Of a stretch of DNA of 58,593 nt, positions 7,726-15,404 are shown piece after piece. The stretch is from positions 1 to 58,593 of IMG/VR virus record IMGVR_UViG_3300048833_000177; one strand, given 5' to 3'. A model generated the notes under the pieces. The model ran no database searches. It was not told where the DNA came from and saw only the letters and a program-made list of their open reading frames with translations. Origin of the DNA: a virus. The position numbers were made by a program, and so were the translations under genes. Within the stretch, counting starts at the first letter, position 1. The number at the start of each line of letters is the position of its first letter.

Positions 7726-8114
7726 AGGCCAGCATCGCCGCCGCCATCGCGCTGATCTCGATCGCCAGCGCAGCTTGCACGTCGACCGAGCAGCCGCGCC
7801 AGGCTGCGGTGACCGCGACGCCTTCTCCGCTCTCCGCGAAAGACACCGCTGCGATCAAGGCCGGTGTGACGAAGGTGCTGCGCGATCCCGCCAGCGCTCA
7901 GTTCGGCGAGTTCGCGGCGGTCACCACCTCCGACGGAACCCGCAAGGCCTGCGGCTACGTCAACTCCAAGAACGGATTCGGCGGCTACTCCGGCATGAAC
8001 CTCTTCATCGGCTCATTCTCCGGATCGAACTTCACGCCGACCGACATCGGATCCGACGAGACAGACCTCCGCATCATGCGCGGGTTCTGCGCTCAGGCTG
8101 GCATCAGCATCTGA
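7722..8114 (+). CDS. Lipoprotein coupled to the repressor
   Basis: 130 residues. A lipoprotein signal (MKASIAAAIALISIASAAC) places the lipidated cysteine at 19. The mature part contains VLRDPASAQFGEFAAV and ACGYVNSKNGFGGYSGMN, a pattern seen in small proteobacterial envelope proteins of unknown function. The ATG overlaps the repressor stop (ATGA), so the gene should be expressed in the lysogen. This position suits a lysogenic-conversion gene such as a superinfection-exclusion lipoprotein, which is inference only. Confidence 0.85.
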   Translation: MKASIAAAIALISIASAACTSTEQPRQAAVTATPSPLSAKDTAAIKAGVTKVLRDPASAQFGEFAAVTTSDGTRKACGYVNSKNGFGGYSGMNLFIGSFSGSNFTPTDIGSDETDLRIMRGFCAQAGISI

Positions 8115-8798
8115 TCATGCCGCCTGAGGCCTGAAATCTGTTTCGAGCCGATTGCCCTTGCCTTCGTTGCAGTCGGCGCAGAGGATCTGCAGGTTGTTCT
8201 GGTCGAGACGCAGGTGCCAATTGAACCGTAGCGGCTTGATGTGGTCGACGTTCAGGACCGCTCCGGTCTCAGGCGACGCGCCGCAGCAGCCGCAGCGACG
8301 GCCGAGGCGGACTAGCGCGTCGATTCGAGCCCGTTTCCATTCGGGCGACTGGTAGAACGCCTGGCCCTCTTCGACGGTTTTGTCGGGCGCTCGGCGCGCA
8401 GTGACCGCCATCGGACGCCGAACCTTCAGCATGGCCACCAGCCAGCCAAGGATAGCATACTTGTCGCCCGCCATGCCGCCGGGCGGGCCGGAAATGCCTT
8501 CCGCGCGCATGATCTCTTGCATCTGGCCAATCAGATTGATGCCTTCGTCGCTGATGCTGTGCTTGCGCAAATGCGACCTGATGACTCGCATCTCGGCGAG
8601 GTGCTGTTGCTGGTCGCGTTTGGGCTTGCGCTTTGCCGATCGCTGGGGAACGGCTGCCGAGCGCAGCAGCTGACCGCTGGCGAGCGCTTTTTTCCAACCC
8701 TTCGGCGGAGGCCAAGCGACGCCCCAGGCCTCGATCTGCTCGCGCGTCCAGCCGCCGAGCGCAGTCTGCGCTGAATCAATCTCAGACATCGTAACCAT
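8115..8798 (-). CDS. HNH endonuclease
   Basis: 227 residues. The C-terminal third carries an HNH fold: CGCCGAS as the first zinc knuckle, NVDHIKPLRFN with the catalytic His, NNLQILCADCNEGKGNR as second knuckle and Asn. The N-terminal part is unrecognised, with a helical basic stretch (residues about 50-75). It stands alone on the minus strand between the immunity operon and the early operon, and its 3' end abuts the lipoprotein gene tail to tail. Start may be 8798 (AAGG nearby) or the ATG at 8789. It could be a homing-type insertion or a packaging/recombination nuclease. Confidence 0.82.
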   Translation of the reverse strand: MVTMSEIDSAQTALGGWTREQIEAWGVAWPPPKGWKKALASGQLLRSAAVPQRSAKRKPKRDQQQHLAEMRVIRSHLRKHSISDEGINLIGQMQEIMRAEGISGPPGGMAGDKYAILGWLVAMLKVRRPMAVTARRAPDKTVEEGQAFYQSPEWKRARIDALVRLGRRCGCCGASPETGAVLNVDHIKPLRFNWHLRLDQNNLQILCADCNEGKGNRLETDFRPQAA

Positions 8799-8873
8799 CT
8801 GAGCCTTTTCCTTTTTTTGAGCGCCGATCTGTCAATCGGTTCAGCACTGCATCTGCCATAAGACCCCCGACCC

Positions 8874-8892
8874 CCATGGTCTGAGACCATGG
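8874..8892. repeat. 19-base palindrome, arms CCATGGTCT/AGACCATGG
   Basis: Nine-base perfect arms around a single central base. The symmetry and odd length resemble a dimeric regulator site rather than an RNA terminator, since no U-run follows on either strand. It lies about 75 bases upstream of the HNH gene start. Confidence 0.6.
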
Positions 8893-9130
8893 AAGCCAGG
8901 GGCCCTACAGTTCCGACAAGCCTGTCAATTCGGACGAGACACTTGCAGAGCTGCCCCGGCGCCTTGCGGTCGCCGATATCCCTATAGTTTCCCCAGCCGC
9001 ACCTTCAGGATCTCGACCCCGCGCGCGCCGCTTCTGCTGGGAGCGCCCGCGACGGATCGCGAGCCAGCGGCATTGAAAGCCACCGGCTGGAACGGCGAGA
9101 GCGGCAGATATGGGGATTGAACGATCGAGC

Positions 9131-9148
9131 GACGCAATATCTTGCGTC
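9131..9148 (+). repeat. Perfect hairpin GACGCAA-TATC-TTGCGTC
   Basis: Seven-base perfect arms with a four-base loop, in the non-coding stretch about 60 bases before the strong terminator. Could be part of a small structured RNA or the 3' region of the immunity transcript. Confidence 0.5.
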
Positions 9149-9208
9149 TGAGGCCTGATTCGCCTATATCGGCTGGGCCTCGCGCTCGGTGCTGTCATCA
9201 CCGAATCT

Positions 9209-9248
9209 TCCGCCCTCGGGTTTCCAGACCCGGGGGCGGACTCGTTTT
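9209..9248 (+). terminator. Rho-independent terminator after the immunity transcript
   Basis: A 13-base-pair stem (TCCGCCCTCGGGT with ACCCGGGGGCGGA, one G-U pair), six-base loop, then CTCGTTTT. It is oriented for plus-strand transcripts. It would stop the repressor-lipoprotein transcript after it has run antisense through the HNH gene, and would insulate the early promoter at 9312. Confidence 0.75.
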
Positions 9249-9288
9249 GGGGCCGATCCTGATCGTAGTCAAGCGATCGAATAATTCT

Positions 9289-9340
9289 GCATAAAAAGTT
9301 TGTCGCTTCCGTTGACGCATAATCTTTTATGCGCTAGCTC
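9289..9340 (+). promoter_or_regulatory. Rightward early promoter with two operator-like repeats
   Basis: TTGACG at 9312-9317 is a good -35 box; TAGCTC at 9335-9340, 17 bases on, is a weak -10. A perfect inverted repeat GCATAA-TCTT-TTATGC (9317-9332) lies in the spacer, identical in its arms to the repeat at 6917-6932. A degenerate copy, GCATAA-AAAG-TTTGTC, lies at 9289-9304, 28 bases upstream. Tandem sites over a promoter are the classic layout of CI control; binding by this repressor is inferred. Confidence 0.62.
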
Positions 9341-9371
9341 TTGCATCATCGCTTCCCGACGCGAGGTGCAA

Positions 9372-9626
9372 ATGCCATCCCCATCCGAGACGACTGCTGC
9401 TGACGCGAGAGCGCTGCTTATGGCTGCGCAGAGCGCGGTCTCCGAGCACATGGATGCGATCGTCGCCCGCTTCAAGCCGGGCGTGAAGATCACCGTTCTG
9501 GTGCGGACGCCGGAGTTCCCGGGCGGCGAGCGCGACTTCCTAATGACCGACGATGATCTCGGCGACGCGATCAAGGCGCTCGAGATTCGCCGCGCTGCCG
9601 GCATGGACGCGGAGGCTCGCGGCTGA
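9372..9626 (+). CDS. Small hypothetical protein, first gene of early operon
   Basis: 84 residues from the ATG at 9372, which has GAGG five bases upstream; the longer frame from 9300 would start inside the promoter and is rejected. Contains HMDAIVARFKPGVKITVLV and a short acidic stretch. No family recognised. The stop overlaps the next start (TGATG). Confidence 0.7.
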   Translation: MPSPSETTAADARALLMAAQSAVSEHMDAIVARFKPGVKITVLVRTPEFPGGERDFLMTDDDLGDAIKALEIRRAAGMDAEARG

Positions 9627-9931
9627 TGCCATCCACCAAGCACACGCTGGAAACGACGTGGCCGTATGGCTGCGATGACGTCGAGGTCGAGATCGGCTTC
9701 ACGTTCGAGCCGGGCTATCCCGGCGACCCGATCGGCTATTGCGCCGACACCGCGGAGATCGAGAGCGTCTTCATCGTCTCCGGCGGCCGCCGCCCGGCTT
9801 CGAACGCCATGATCGAGGCGATCAACGCCAGCGCCGAGATTTACCAGCAGATGGTCGATCTCGCGAACAGCGAGCGCGTGCCGGATCCGGATGCCGCGCG
9901 CGACGCTATGGCCGATCTGGTGCTGCCATGA
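9626..9931 (+). CDS. Hypothetical protein
   Basis: 101 residues, acidic. The N-terminal half looks beta-rich (TWPYGCDDVEVEIGFTFEPG), resembling small phage proteins that handle numeric or metal-binding roles, but no family can be named. Both ends overlap neighbouring genes (TGATG upstream, ATGA downstream), consistent with a real early gene. Confidence 0.65.
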   Translation: MPSTKHTLETTWPYGCDDVEVEIGFTFEPGYPGDPIGYCADTAEIESVFIVSGGRRPASNAMIEAINASAEIYQQMVDLANSERVPDPDAARDAMADLVLP

Positions 9932-10293
9932 GCATCCTCACGATCAAGCACAGCCCGGCGCCGTTCGATGTCCGCGTCGTGGATTGCGTGGCGTACCTGT
10001 CTTCGCCGAATCGTGGCGCCGGCAAGCCGGTGCTGGGCCGGTCCTCGTGGCTGGATTTCTCGCAGGTGGTCGTCAAGTCGCGTGACAGCGACAAGCCTGA
10101 TCCCGAAGGCGTCGCGAACCTGAACCTGTTCCGCGCCGCACCCGCTCTTCTGCAGGTCGCGATCGCCTTCGTGCACGAGCACGCCAAGCGCGGTGGCGTC
10201 TACGACCAGATCCTTCCGATCGACCAGCAGGACAGCATGGTCCGTGCGGCCATGCGCGCCGTCGAGGAAGCTCTCAGCGGAGAACTGCCATGA
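9928..10293 (+). CDS. Hypothetical protein
   Basis: 121 residues. Features include a possible beta N-terminal part and a helical C terminus (LFRAAPALLQVAIAFVHEHA, then MVRAAMRAVEEALSG). Starts at the ATG overlapping the previous stop (ATGA) and itself ends in an ATGA overlap. The helical half resembles the generic phage segment in which a list of members is followed by a helix that ends ALSG, but no named family is recognised. Confidence 0.65.
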   Translation: MSILTIKHSPAPFDVRVVDCVAYLSSPNRGAGKPVLGRSSWLDFSQVVVKSRDSDKPDPEGVANLNLFRAAPALLQVAIAFVHEHAKRGGVYDQILPIDQQDSMVRAAMRAVEEALSGELP

Positions 10294-10442
10294 CCGGGCT
10301 GATCTCGTTCGTCCTGCTCGTCATGGGCGGCCTCGTCCTCATGAGCGCCGGGATGCTCAAAGAAGAGGGCAGGGATTTGTCCGCGAACTTCTGCCTCGCC
10401 TTCGGCTTCATCCTGCTGCTCTGCGCGTGGTGGCTGGCATGA
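10290..10442 (+). CDS. Small two-helix membrane protein
   Basis: 50 residues. Two hydrophobic segments (LISFVLLVMGGLVLMSAGM and FCLAFGFILLLCAWWLA) are joined by a short charged loop (KEEGRDL), predicting a hairpin in the inner membrane. Start and stop overlap the neighbours by ATGA. Role unknown. Confidence 0.65.
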   Translation: MTGLISFVLLVMGGLVLMSAGMLKEEGRDLSANFCLAFGFILLLCAWWLA

Positions 10443-10747
10443 GCCCGCACCAGCACGTCTACGACCGCGTGATCGGCATGATGGCGGACCTTCTCTGCCT
10501 GTCGCCGCAGGTCGATCCTGCTGACGACGCCGAGTGCCGCGCCCGCTGGCGCCAGCAGCGCATCGCCGAGATTGCCATTCAAGAGTTCGGGCCCGACGCC
10601 AAGGCCATCGTCCAGGCGCGGCTCGCACGAGATGCCGGAGACGGCCACCAGATCGAGAGGGGCGGCGGTGCGAATGACCGTTGCAATGAGGCACGCCGCG
10701 ATGGCGCGCCCCTCTCGGTGCCTTCGCGCGCCGAGGAGGCAGCATGA
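10439..10747 (+). CDS. Hypothetical protein
   Basis: 102 residues. The N-terminal 60 residues are helical and charged (VYDRVIGMMADLLCLSPQVD, then CRARWRQQRIAEIAIQEFG); the C terminus is Gly/Arg-rich and probably disordered. No family recognised. ATGA overlaps on both sides support it. Confidence 0.62.
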   Translation: MSPHQHVYDRVIGMMADLLCLSPQVDPADDAECRARWRQQRIAEIAIQEFGPDAKAIVQARLARDAGDGHQIERGGGANDRCNEARRDGAPLSVPSRAEEAA

Positions 10748-11013
10748 CCATCCGGCTTCATCAGGCCTGCCTGTTCACCTCGTCGCCGATCAGCGACTGC
10801 GGCCGCGACATGGTCGTCCCTGAGCCCGTGCTCGCCTCGCACTGGCCGCTGGCCTTCATCGGCGCGGTGCTGGTCGGCTGGGTCGGCTGGAACTTCCTCT
10901 GCGCGCTCTACCCGAAGCGCATCGTCTGGCAGCAGCCGGCAGAGCCCGCATGGGACACCGGCGACGAAGAGCGCCCCACCATCGAAATCCGCGCGCGTCG
11001 CGCCGGCGAGTGA
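10744..11013 (+). CDS. Hypothetical membrane protein
   Basis: 89 residues. One central hydrophobic segment (WPLAFIGAVLVGWVGWNFLC, about residues 34-53), preceded by a polar N terminus and followed by an acidic-basic tail. Likely single-pass membrane protein. The start overlaps the preceding stop (ATGA). Confidence 0.62.
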   Translation: MTIRLHQACLFTSSPISDCGRDMVVPEPVLASHWPLAFIGAVLVGWVGWNFLCALYPKRIVWQQPAEPAWDTGDEERPTIEIRARRAGE

Positions 11014-11040
11014 CCACCCACCACCTCGAAAGGAATCCCG

Positions 11041-11316
11041 ATGACCATCTCCGAACTCCTCCGCAACGCCTCCGAGAAGGAAGACGCGGTCGGCGCCGAC
11101 GTGATCGCCGCCATCATGAATGCCGACACCCTGGCCCGGCAGAACCTCTCCGGCCGGCAGGTCGTCACCGGCGCCGACGTCATGCGGCTCGGCAAGGTGC
11201 TGGCGCTCTACGCCGACATGCGCCCGCCTGGCGAAGGCGCCGAGGCGTTCCGGAAGCCATCGAACGTCCGCCCGGCCGCGCCCGGCCCCGCGGCTTCTGA
11301 GCAGGCGGCCGCGTGA
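11041..11316 (+). CDS. Hypothetical protein
   Basis: 91 residues, mostly helical in the first 60 (MTISELLRNASEKEDAVGAD, then DVMRLGKVLALYADM), with a Pro/Ala tail. AAAGGA precedes the ATG by six bases, so this gene has its own good ribosome site after a 27-base gap. No family recognised. Confidence 0.65.
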   Translation: MTISELLRNASEKEDAVGADVIAAIMNADTLARQNLSGRQVVTGADVMRLGKVLALYADMRPPGEGAEAFRKPSNVRPAAPGPAASEQAAA

Positions 11317-11528
11317 TGGGTATGATTTCAGGCACCTCCGGCATCGCTGGCGCCTACGGCGTTTCTTCATCCACCACCAGCACGAAGGCGTCACGCCGCC
11401 AGCAGCACCCGTCCGAATGGGTCAGCCGCTGCCAGCGCAACGGCAAGCGCGAGATCGCGCGGCGGCTTCGCCAGATCGCCTCCGGCCACATCACGGAAGC
11501 CAACGGTCTCGTTCGTTCGACGACCTGA
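11316..11528 (+). CDS. Small basic hypothetical protein
   Basis: 70 residues from the ATG at 11316 that overlaps the upstream stop (TGATG). The N-terminal 30 residues are Ser/Thr/Gly-rich, the rest basic (SRCQRNGKREIARRLRQIAS). The basic helix suggests nucleic-acid contact. A 15-base palindrome (GCGGCTC-A-GAGCCGC, 11531-11545) follows the stop. Confidence 0.55.
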   Translation: MGMISGTSGIAGAYGVSSSTTSTKASRRQQHPSEWVSRCQRNGKREIARRLRQIASGHITEANGLVRSTT

Positions 11529-11568
11529 CAGCGGCTCAGAGCCGCCATCCTCCGACAAGGACACCACA

Positions 11569-12630
11569 ATGACCGACGCCGCCGACCCGAATGACTGGTC
11601 CGTCTGGACCGCACTGCTGAAGAGCGGCGGCTCGCCGAAGCCCGACAGCGAGGTGAGCACGGGATACTGGCGCCTGCCGAACGGCACAGCCGGCACCGCG
11701 ATCCCGATCGCCAGCTATTTCTATGCGCCCGACGAGGCCAAGCCGGCCAAGGGCGTGTGGATGGCGACCGTCAAGGGCCGCGACATCGACCAGAACGATG
11801 GCGAGGAATGGCTGTCGTTCGTCGCCAACCGCTGGCCGAAGCTGAAGGCCGTCAGCGATTCCGATTACGAGACCGCGCTCAGCACCGGCATGTGGCCGGA
11901 TGGCACGCCGGTCGAGAAGCGCGACGGCATCGGCGGGAACCAGCCTCCTGAGGACATGCCCAGGGAGCAGGTTCTGGCGCAGCGGCTTGCCGATCTGGAG
12001 GCCGAAGTTCTGGCATGGCTGAAGAGCATCGGCTGGAAGCCGGAGACGAAGGGCTGGCGCCCGACGACGAAGGCGGATGCCGACAAGACCGTTGTCTATC
12101 AGGCCCACTTCCAGGAGATCGAGAGCGAGGCGGAGAAGGCTCGCGTCGCCGAGAGCGACCCGCTGCACAAGGCGTGGAAGGCCGCCATTGAGAAGTGGAA
12201 GCCGGTCGTCTCCGGCGCGAAGCTTCTGAAGGATCAGGTCTACGATCTGGGCCAGGCCTATCTCAAGGCGGAGAATGATCGGCTGCGTGAAGAGGCTCGT
12301 ATCGAATCCGAGCGGCGCGCCGAGGATGCCCGCAAGGCTGCGGCTGCGGCCGCGGCGAATGCTGAGCCTGCCGCGCCGCCACCACCTGCGCCGGAGCCCG
12401 TCGTCGTCGAGACAGTCTCGATCGGCGCAACGCGCAAGATGACAGAGCACAAGCTCCCGCCGCAGGTCGAGGTCGGCGATGACGCCGCCTTCGCCGCGTT
12501 CCTTGCCGCCGAGGCGGATCCAGACCTGAAAGCCTGCCTGCTGAAGGTGGCTCGCGCCAAGGTCAGGGCGAACGTCGCGCACCTGCCTGGCGTGCTCGTC
12601 GACGGCAAGCCGCGCGTCGCCGCCTCCTGA
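11569..12630 (+). CDS. Hypothetical protein upstream of the recombinase
   Basis: 353 residues. The N-terminal 110 residues look folded (WSVWTALLKSGG, FVANRWPKLKAV). The middle is a long helical stretch (residues about 145-265, with ESEAEKARVAESDPLHKAWK) likely to form a coiled coil, then an Ala/Pro linker and a small helical C-terminal domain. Proteins of this layout sit next to single-strand annealing recombinases in alphaproteobacterial phages. A role in recombination is inferred from that position only. Confidence 0.75.
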   Translation: MTDAADPNDWSVWTALLKSGGSPKPDSEVSTGYWRLPNGTAGTAIPIASYFYAPDEAKPAKGVWMATVKGRDIDQNDGEEWLSFVANRWPKLKAVSDSDYETALSTGMWPDGTPVEKRDGIGGNQPPEDMPREQVLAQRLADLEAEVLAWLKSIGWKPETKGWRPTTKADADKTVVYQAHFQEIESEAEKARVAESDPLHKAWKAAIEKWKPVVSGAKLLKDQVYDLGQAYLKAENDRLREEARIESERRAEDARKAAAAAAANAEPAAPPPPAPEPVVVETVSIGATRKMTEHKLPPQVEVGDDAAFAAFLAAEADPDLKACLLKVARAKVRANVAHLPGVLVDGKPRVAAS

Positions 12631-12661
12631 TCAACCGCTACCGCTGAAGGACATCACGCAC

Positions 12662-14278
12662 ATGAACGCTGTCGCCCAATTCCAGCCACCACGCCTGCCC
12701 TACCATCCCGTTATGCAGGAGCGCTTCGGCGTCGATGCCAGCGGCTGGAAGGCGCTGGTCGAGGCCATATATCCGCTCGCCAAGACGCAGGACTCGGTCG
12801 CCATGGCGCTGTCCTACTGCAAGGCGCGCAAGCTCGACCCGTTCAAGAAGCCTGTTCACATCGTCCCCATGTGGGATGCCAAGGCGGGCCCCGAGGGGAC
12901 CGGGGCTTTCGTCGAAACCGTTTGGCCTGGCATCTCTGAGGTCCGCACCACCGCCTTCCGCACCGGGCAGTATGCCGGCTGCGATGAGACCGAGTTCGGC
13001 CCGGAGATCACGCAGACCTTCACCGCGCTGAAGGACAAGTGGGAGAACCGTCGGAAGGTCGGGACCGAGGAGGTTTCCGTCACGGTCACGTTCCCCGAAT
13101 GGGCGCGCATGACGGTCTACCGCGACCTCGGCGGCCGCACCTGCAAGTTCGTCGGACCGAAGGTCTACTGGCTCGAGAGCTATGCCAGCCAGGGCAAGCT
13201 CGACATCCCCAATTCCATGTGGGCCGACCGCCCGATCGGCCAGATCGAGAAGTGCGCGGAGGCTGCCGCGCTGCGCAAGGCCTTCCCGGAGGAGATCGGT
13301 AACGACCTGACGGCGGAGGAAATGCACGGGCGCCGCGTCGATGCCGACTTCGCGGGGCCGGAGGTCGCTGAGCCCGCGCGCCGCCAGCCGCCGGCGCCGC
13401 CCAAGGTCGAGGATGCCGTCGTCACGGAGGTCAAGCCGGCCGGTCGCGCTCCGAAGCCACCGCATGACCCGGACAACGGCGAGATCGACCAGCCGCAGGC
13501 CGCCGCTCCGGAGCCGGTCAAGGTCACCAGCGGCAGCGCGGCGCCGGCGGAGCAGCAGGACACCACCAAGGCGAGCCGCAAGCCCCGCGGCTGGGCCAAG
13601 CTCTTCGAGCATGCGCGCATCGTCATCGAGGACGGCAAGTTCACGAAGGACGCCGATGGCTTCGCCACGATCGGCGAGTTGGCCTCTGATGGCGACATCG
13701 CCGACGCCGACCTCGTCCTGAAGGACAACGTCATCGTCAAGAACGAGGTGGTGCTGCCGGGCGCCGAGCCTGCGGTCGACCCGGCCGCGGCCATGGCGAA
13801 GTTCGAACGCGACTTCGCGGCGGCCGACAGCCTCGATGCGCTGAATGCCGCCGCCCAAGCGAACGAGGCGGCCTATCTAAAGCTCAAGGCGGCTGGACAG
13901 CACGCGCCGGCGGACAAGCTCTTCCGAGAGGCCGAGGCGCGGATCATGAAGGCCGACGCCGAGGCCGAAATGGCTGCCGGAAAGATCGCCGACCCGGTCT
14001 CCGCCGAGGAGCGCGGCCCGCCGGTCGATGACGACTTCCCCGGCGATCGCCCGTCCGCCAGCGCGGCGCCGGTCAAGCCGGAGAAGATGGAGCCGCCCGA
14101 ACTCGAAAGGTACATGCGCGCCTATATCGCTGAGGCCACCGACATCGAGGCGCTCAAGAAGCGCTGGTACATCGACGAAGACCTCCGCGACAAGCTGGAC
14201 GACAAGACCCGCGCGGAACTGCGGACGCTGTGGAAGGCCAAGACGGAAGAACTCCGCTCGGCCCAGGCTGGCGGCTGA
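12662..14278 (+). CDS. bet: Phage recombination protein Bet (RecT family)
   Basis: 538 residues. The first about 225 match Bet/RecT annealing proteins: SVAMALSYCKARKLDPFKKP, HIVPMWDAK, WPGISEVRTTAFRTGQYAG and CAEAAALRKAFPEE. The remaining 300 residues are unusual for the family: a Pro/Ala/Lys linker and further helices, about twice the usual length. Family role: anneals complementary single strands during phage recombination. The partner nuclease is not obvious; the 5'-3' exonuclease at 1810-2778 or the HNH-like protein at 14973 are candidates. Confidence 0.88.
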   Translation: MNAVAQFQPPRLPYHPVMQERFGVDASGWKALVEAIYPLAKTQDSVAMALSYCKARKLDPFKKPVHIVPMWDAKAGPEGTGAFVETVWPGISEVRTTAFRTGQYAGCDETEFGPEITQTFTALKDKWENRRKVGTEEVSVTVTFPEWARMTVYRDLGGRTCKFVGPKVYWLESYASQGKLDIPNSMWADRPIGQIEKCAEAAALRKAFPEEIGNDLTAEEMHGRRVDADFAGPEVAEPARRQPPAPPKVEDAVVTEVKPAGRAPKPPHDPDNGEIDQPQAAAPEPVKVTSGSAAPAEQQDTTKASRKPRGWAKLFEHARIVIEDGKFTKDADGFATIGELASDGDIADADLVLKDNVIVKNEVVLPGAEPAVDPAAAMAKFERDFAAADSLDALNAAAQANEAAYLKLKAAGQHAPADKLFREAEARIMKADAEAEMAAGKIADPVSAEERGPPVDDDFPGDRPSASAAPVKPEKMEPPELERYMRAYIAEATDIEALKKRWYIDEDLRDKLDDKTRAELRTLWKAKTEELRSAQAGG

Positions 14279-14281
14279 CCG

Positions 14282-14722
14282 ATGGCCCGCCGCGCCCAGA
14301 ACAAGCCGGTGACGATCCTGCGCGTCGTGCGCGGCGGGTACGAGCCTGTCGCTGCGATCGACGCGGAGTTTCACGCCGGCCTGCCGCTGGGCGCGGAGGT
14401 GACCGCAATCATCGACCGGGACAAGAGCAACCCGCAGCTAAGGCTCTTCTGGGGCTTCCTCGGGTGGGTGGTCGAGAACACCGACGACTATGGCAACTCG
14501 CGCGCTCTCGCCAACGCGCTGCTGGTCGAGCTCGGCTACGCCGACAGCTTCCGCCTGATGGACGGCAGCATGCAGGTCTTCCCGCAGTCGATCGCGGAGA
14601 TGGACGACGCGGAGTTCCAGGCGTTCTGCACCAAGGCGTTCGACCGCGTGTTCGGCGAGTTCGGGCTCGATGTCGACGTCTACAAGGCGGAGATGGCGGC
14701 CAAGGCCGGAGGGCGCCGGTGA
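14282..14722 (+). CDS. Hypothetical protein, possibly DUF1367-like
   Basis: 146 residues. The segment RDKSNPQLRLFWGFLGWVVE with NSRALANALLVELGYADSF resembles small phage recombination-region proteins (DUF1367, NinB-like context) in which a conserved FW begins a helical core. The match is from memory and weak. It begins three bases after the recombinase stop and ends with TGATG, so it is translated with it. Confidence 0.65.
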   Translation: MARRAQNKPVTILRVVRGGYEPVAAIDAEFHAGLPLGAEVTAIIDRDKSNPQLRLFWGFLGWVVENTDDYGNSRALANALLVELGYADSFRLMDGSMQVFPQSIAEMDDAEFQAFCTKAFDRVFGEFGLDVDVYKAEMAAKAGGRR

Positions 14723-14973
14723 TGCGCGTCCGCAGCCGCCTTCCCCGCAAGCAGGTCGTGATGAACGGCACCGAGCGCCCCGTCGGTATGTGGCGGATCG
14801 CTGGCGTCGGCCCCTTCAAGTGGATCCTGTCGCATCGGTGGTTCTTCCGCGCCATGGGCGAGGACGGCTTCCGGTCGATCTACACGCCGAAGCCTGCGCG
14901 CCGGCGGCGCAAGGTGATCCCCGGCCTCGACCGGCGCCACGCCTACCTGCTCGACGACGGGATGCCGTTCTGA
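14722..14973 (+). CDS. Small basic hypothetical protein
   Basis: 83 residues, rich in Arg and Trp (FKWILSHRWFFRAMGEDGF, then KPARRRRKVIPGLDRRH). No family recognised. Starts at the ATG in TGATG with the previous stop and ends in the same type of overlap with the next gene. The charge suggests nucleic-acid binding. Confidence 0.62.
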   Translation: MRVRSRLPRKQVVMNGTERPVGMWRIAGVGPFKWILSHRWFFRAMGEDGFRSIYTPKPARRRRKVIPGLDRRHAYLLDDGMPF

Positions 14974-15404
14974 TGCGCGCAAAGGATCACAGGAAGCCGA
15001 TCCCGGTCGGCGTGAAACTGAAGAGTTCGCTGCTGGCGGCAGGCTTCAGCGAGGAAGCGATCGAGGGTGGGCATATCCAGTTCGATCATTTCCCGGCGCT
15101 CGGCATCCGCCCGGTCGACGAGCACGGTCAGATCCAGCCGCCGGCGAACGACTATCGCTACATCCGCCCGATGCTGAAGGCGGATCACGACATCAAAACC
15201 CGCGGACGCGGCGCCACCACCGCCGGCAGTGATGTCGGAAACGCCGCGAAGGTGAAGCGCCTCGAGCGCGATCCCCGGGGCGGCGAAGAGTTCCGGCGCC
15301 GGCTGCTCGCAAAGGCAGAAGGCAAGCCACCACCAGAGACGAAGAAGCGGAAGCGGCCATGGCCGTCCCGCCCGTTCCCGAACCAGAGGAAGGACAAGAG
15401 ATGA
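14973..15404 (+). CDS. HNH-like phage nuclease
   Basis: 143 residues. Contains IQFDHFPALGIRPVD, then YIRPMLKADHDIKTRGRG and AGSDVGNAAKVKRLER, a layout common to a phage family annotated as HNH-like: an Asp-His pair, a KADH-type His motif and a basic C-terminal helix, with a Lys/Arg-rich tail. Near the annealing recombinase, it is a candidate end-processing or junction nuclease. Family assignment is from memory. Confidence 0.68.
   Translation: MRAKDHRKPIPVGVKLKSSLLAAGFSEEAIEGGHIQFDHFPALGIRPVDEHGQIQPPANDYRYIRPMLKADHDIKTRGRGATTAGSDVGNAAKVKRLERDPRGGEEFRRRLLAKAEGKPPPETKKRKRPWPSRPFPNQRKDKR

Larger units (their letters stand above)
8799..9371. other. Non-coding immunity-early intergenic region
   Basis: 573 bases with no convincing gene on either strand; the longest frames lack ribosome sites and family motifs. 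It holds a 19-base palindrome, a perfect short hairpin, a strong plus-strand terminator, two operator-like repeats and a rightward promoter (listed separately). Two TTGACA boxes on the minus strand (8830-8835 and 8923-8928) may drive the HNH gene. Confidence 0.6.

Noticed and set aside
8874-8892. The 19-base palindrome as a terminator
   Set aside because: No U-run on either strand; better explained as a protein-binding site.
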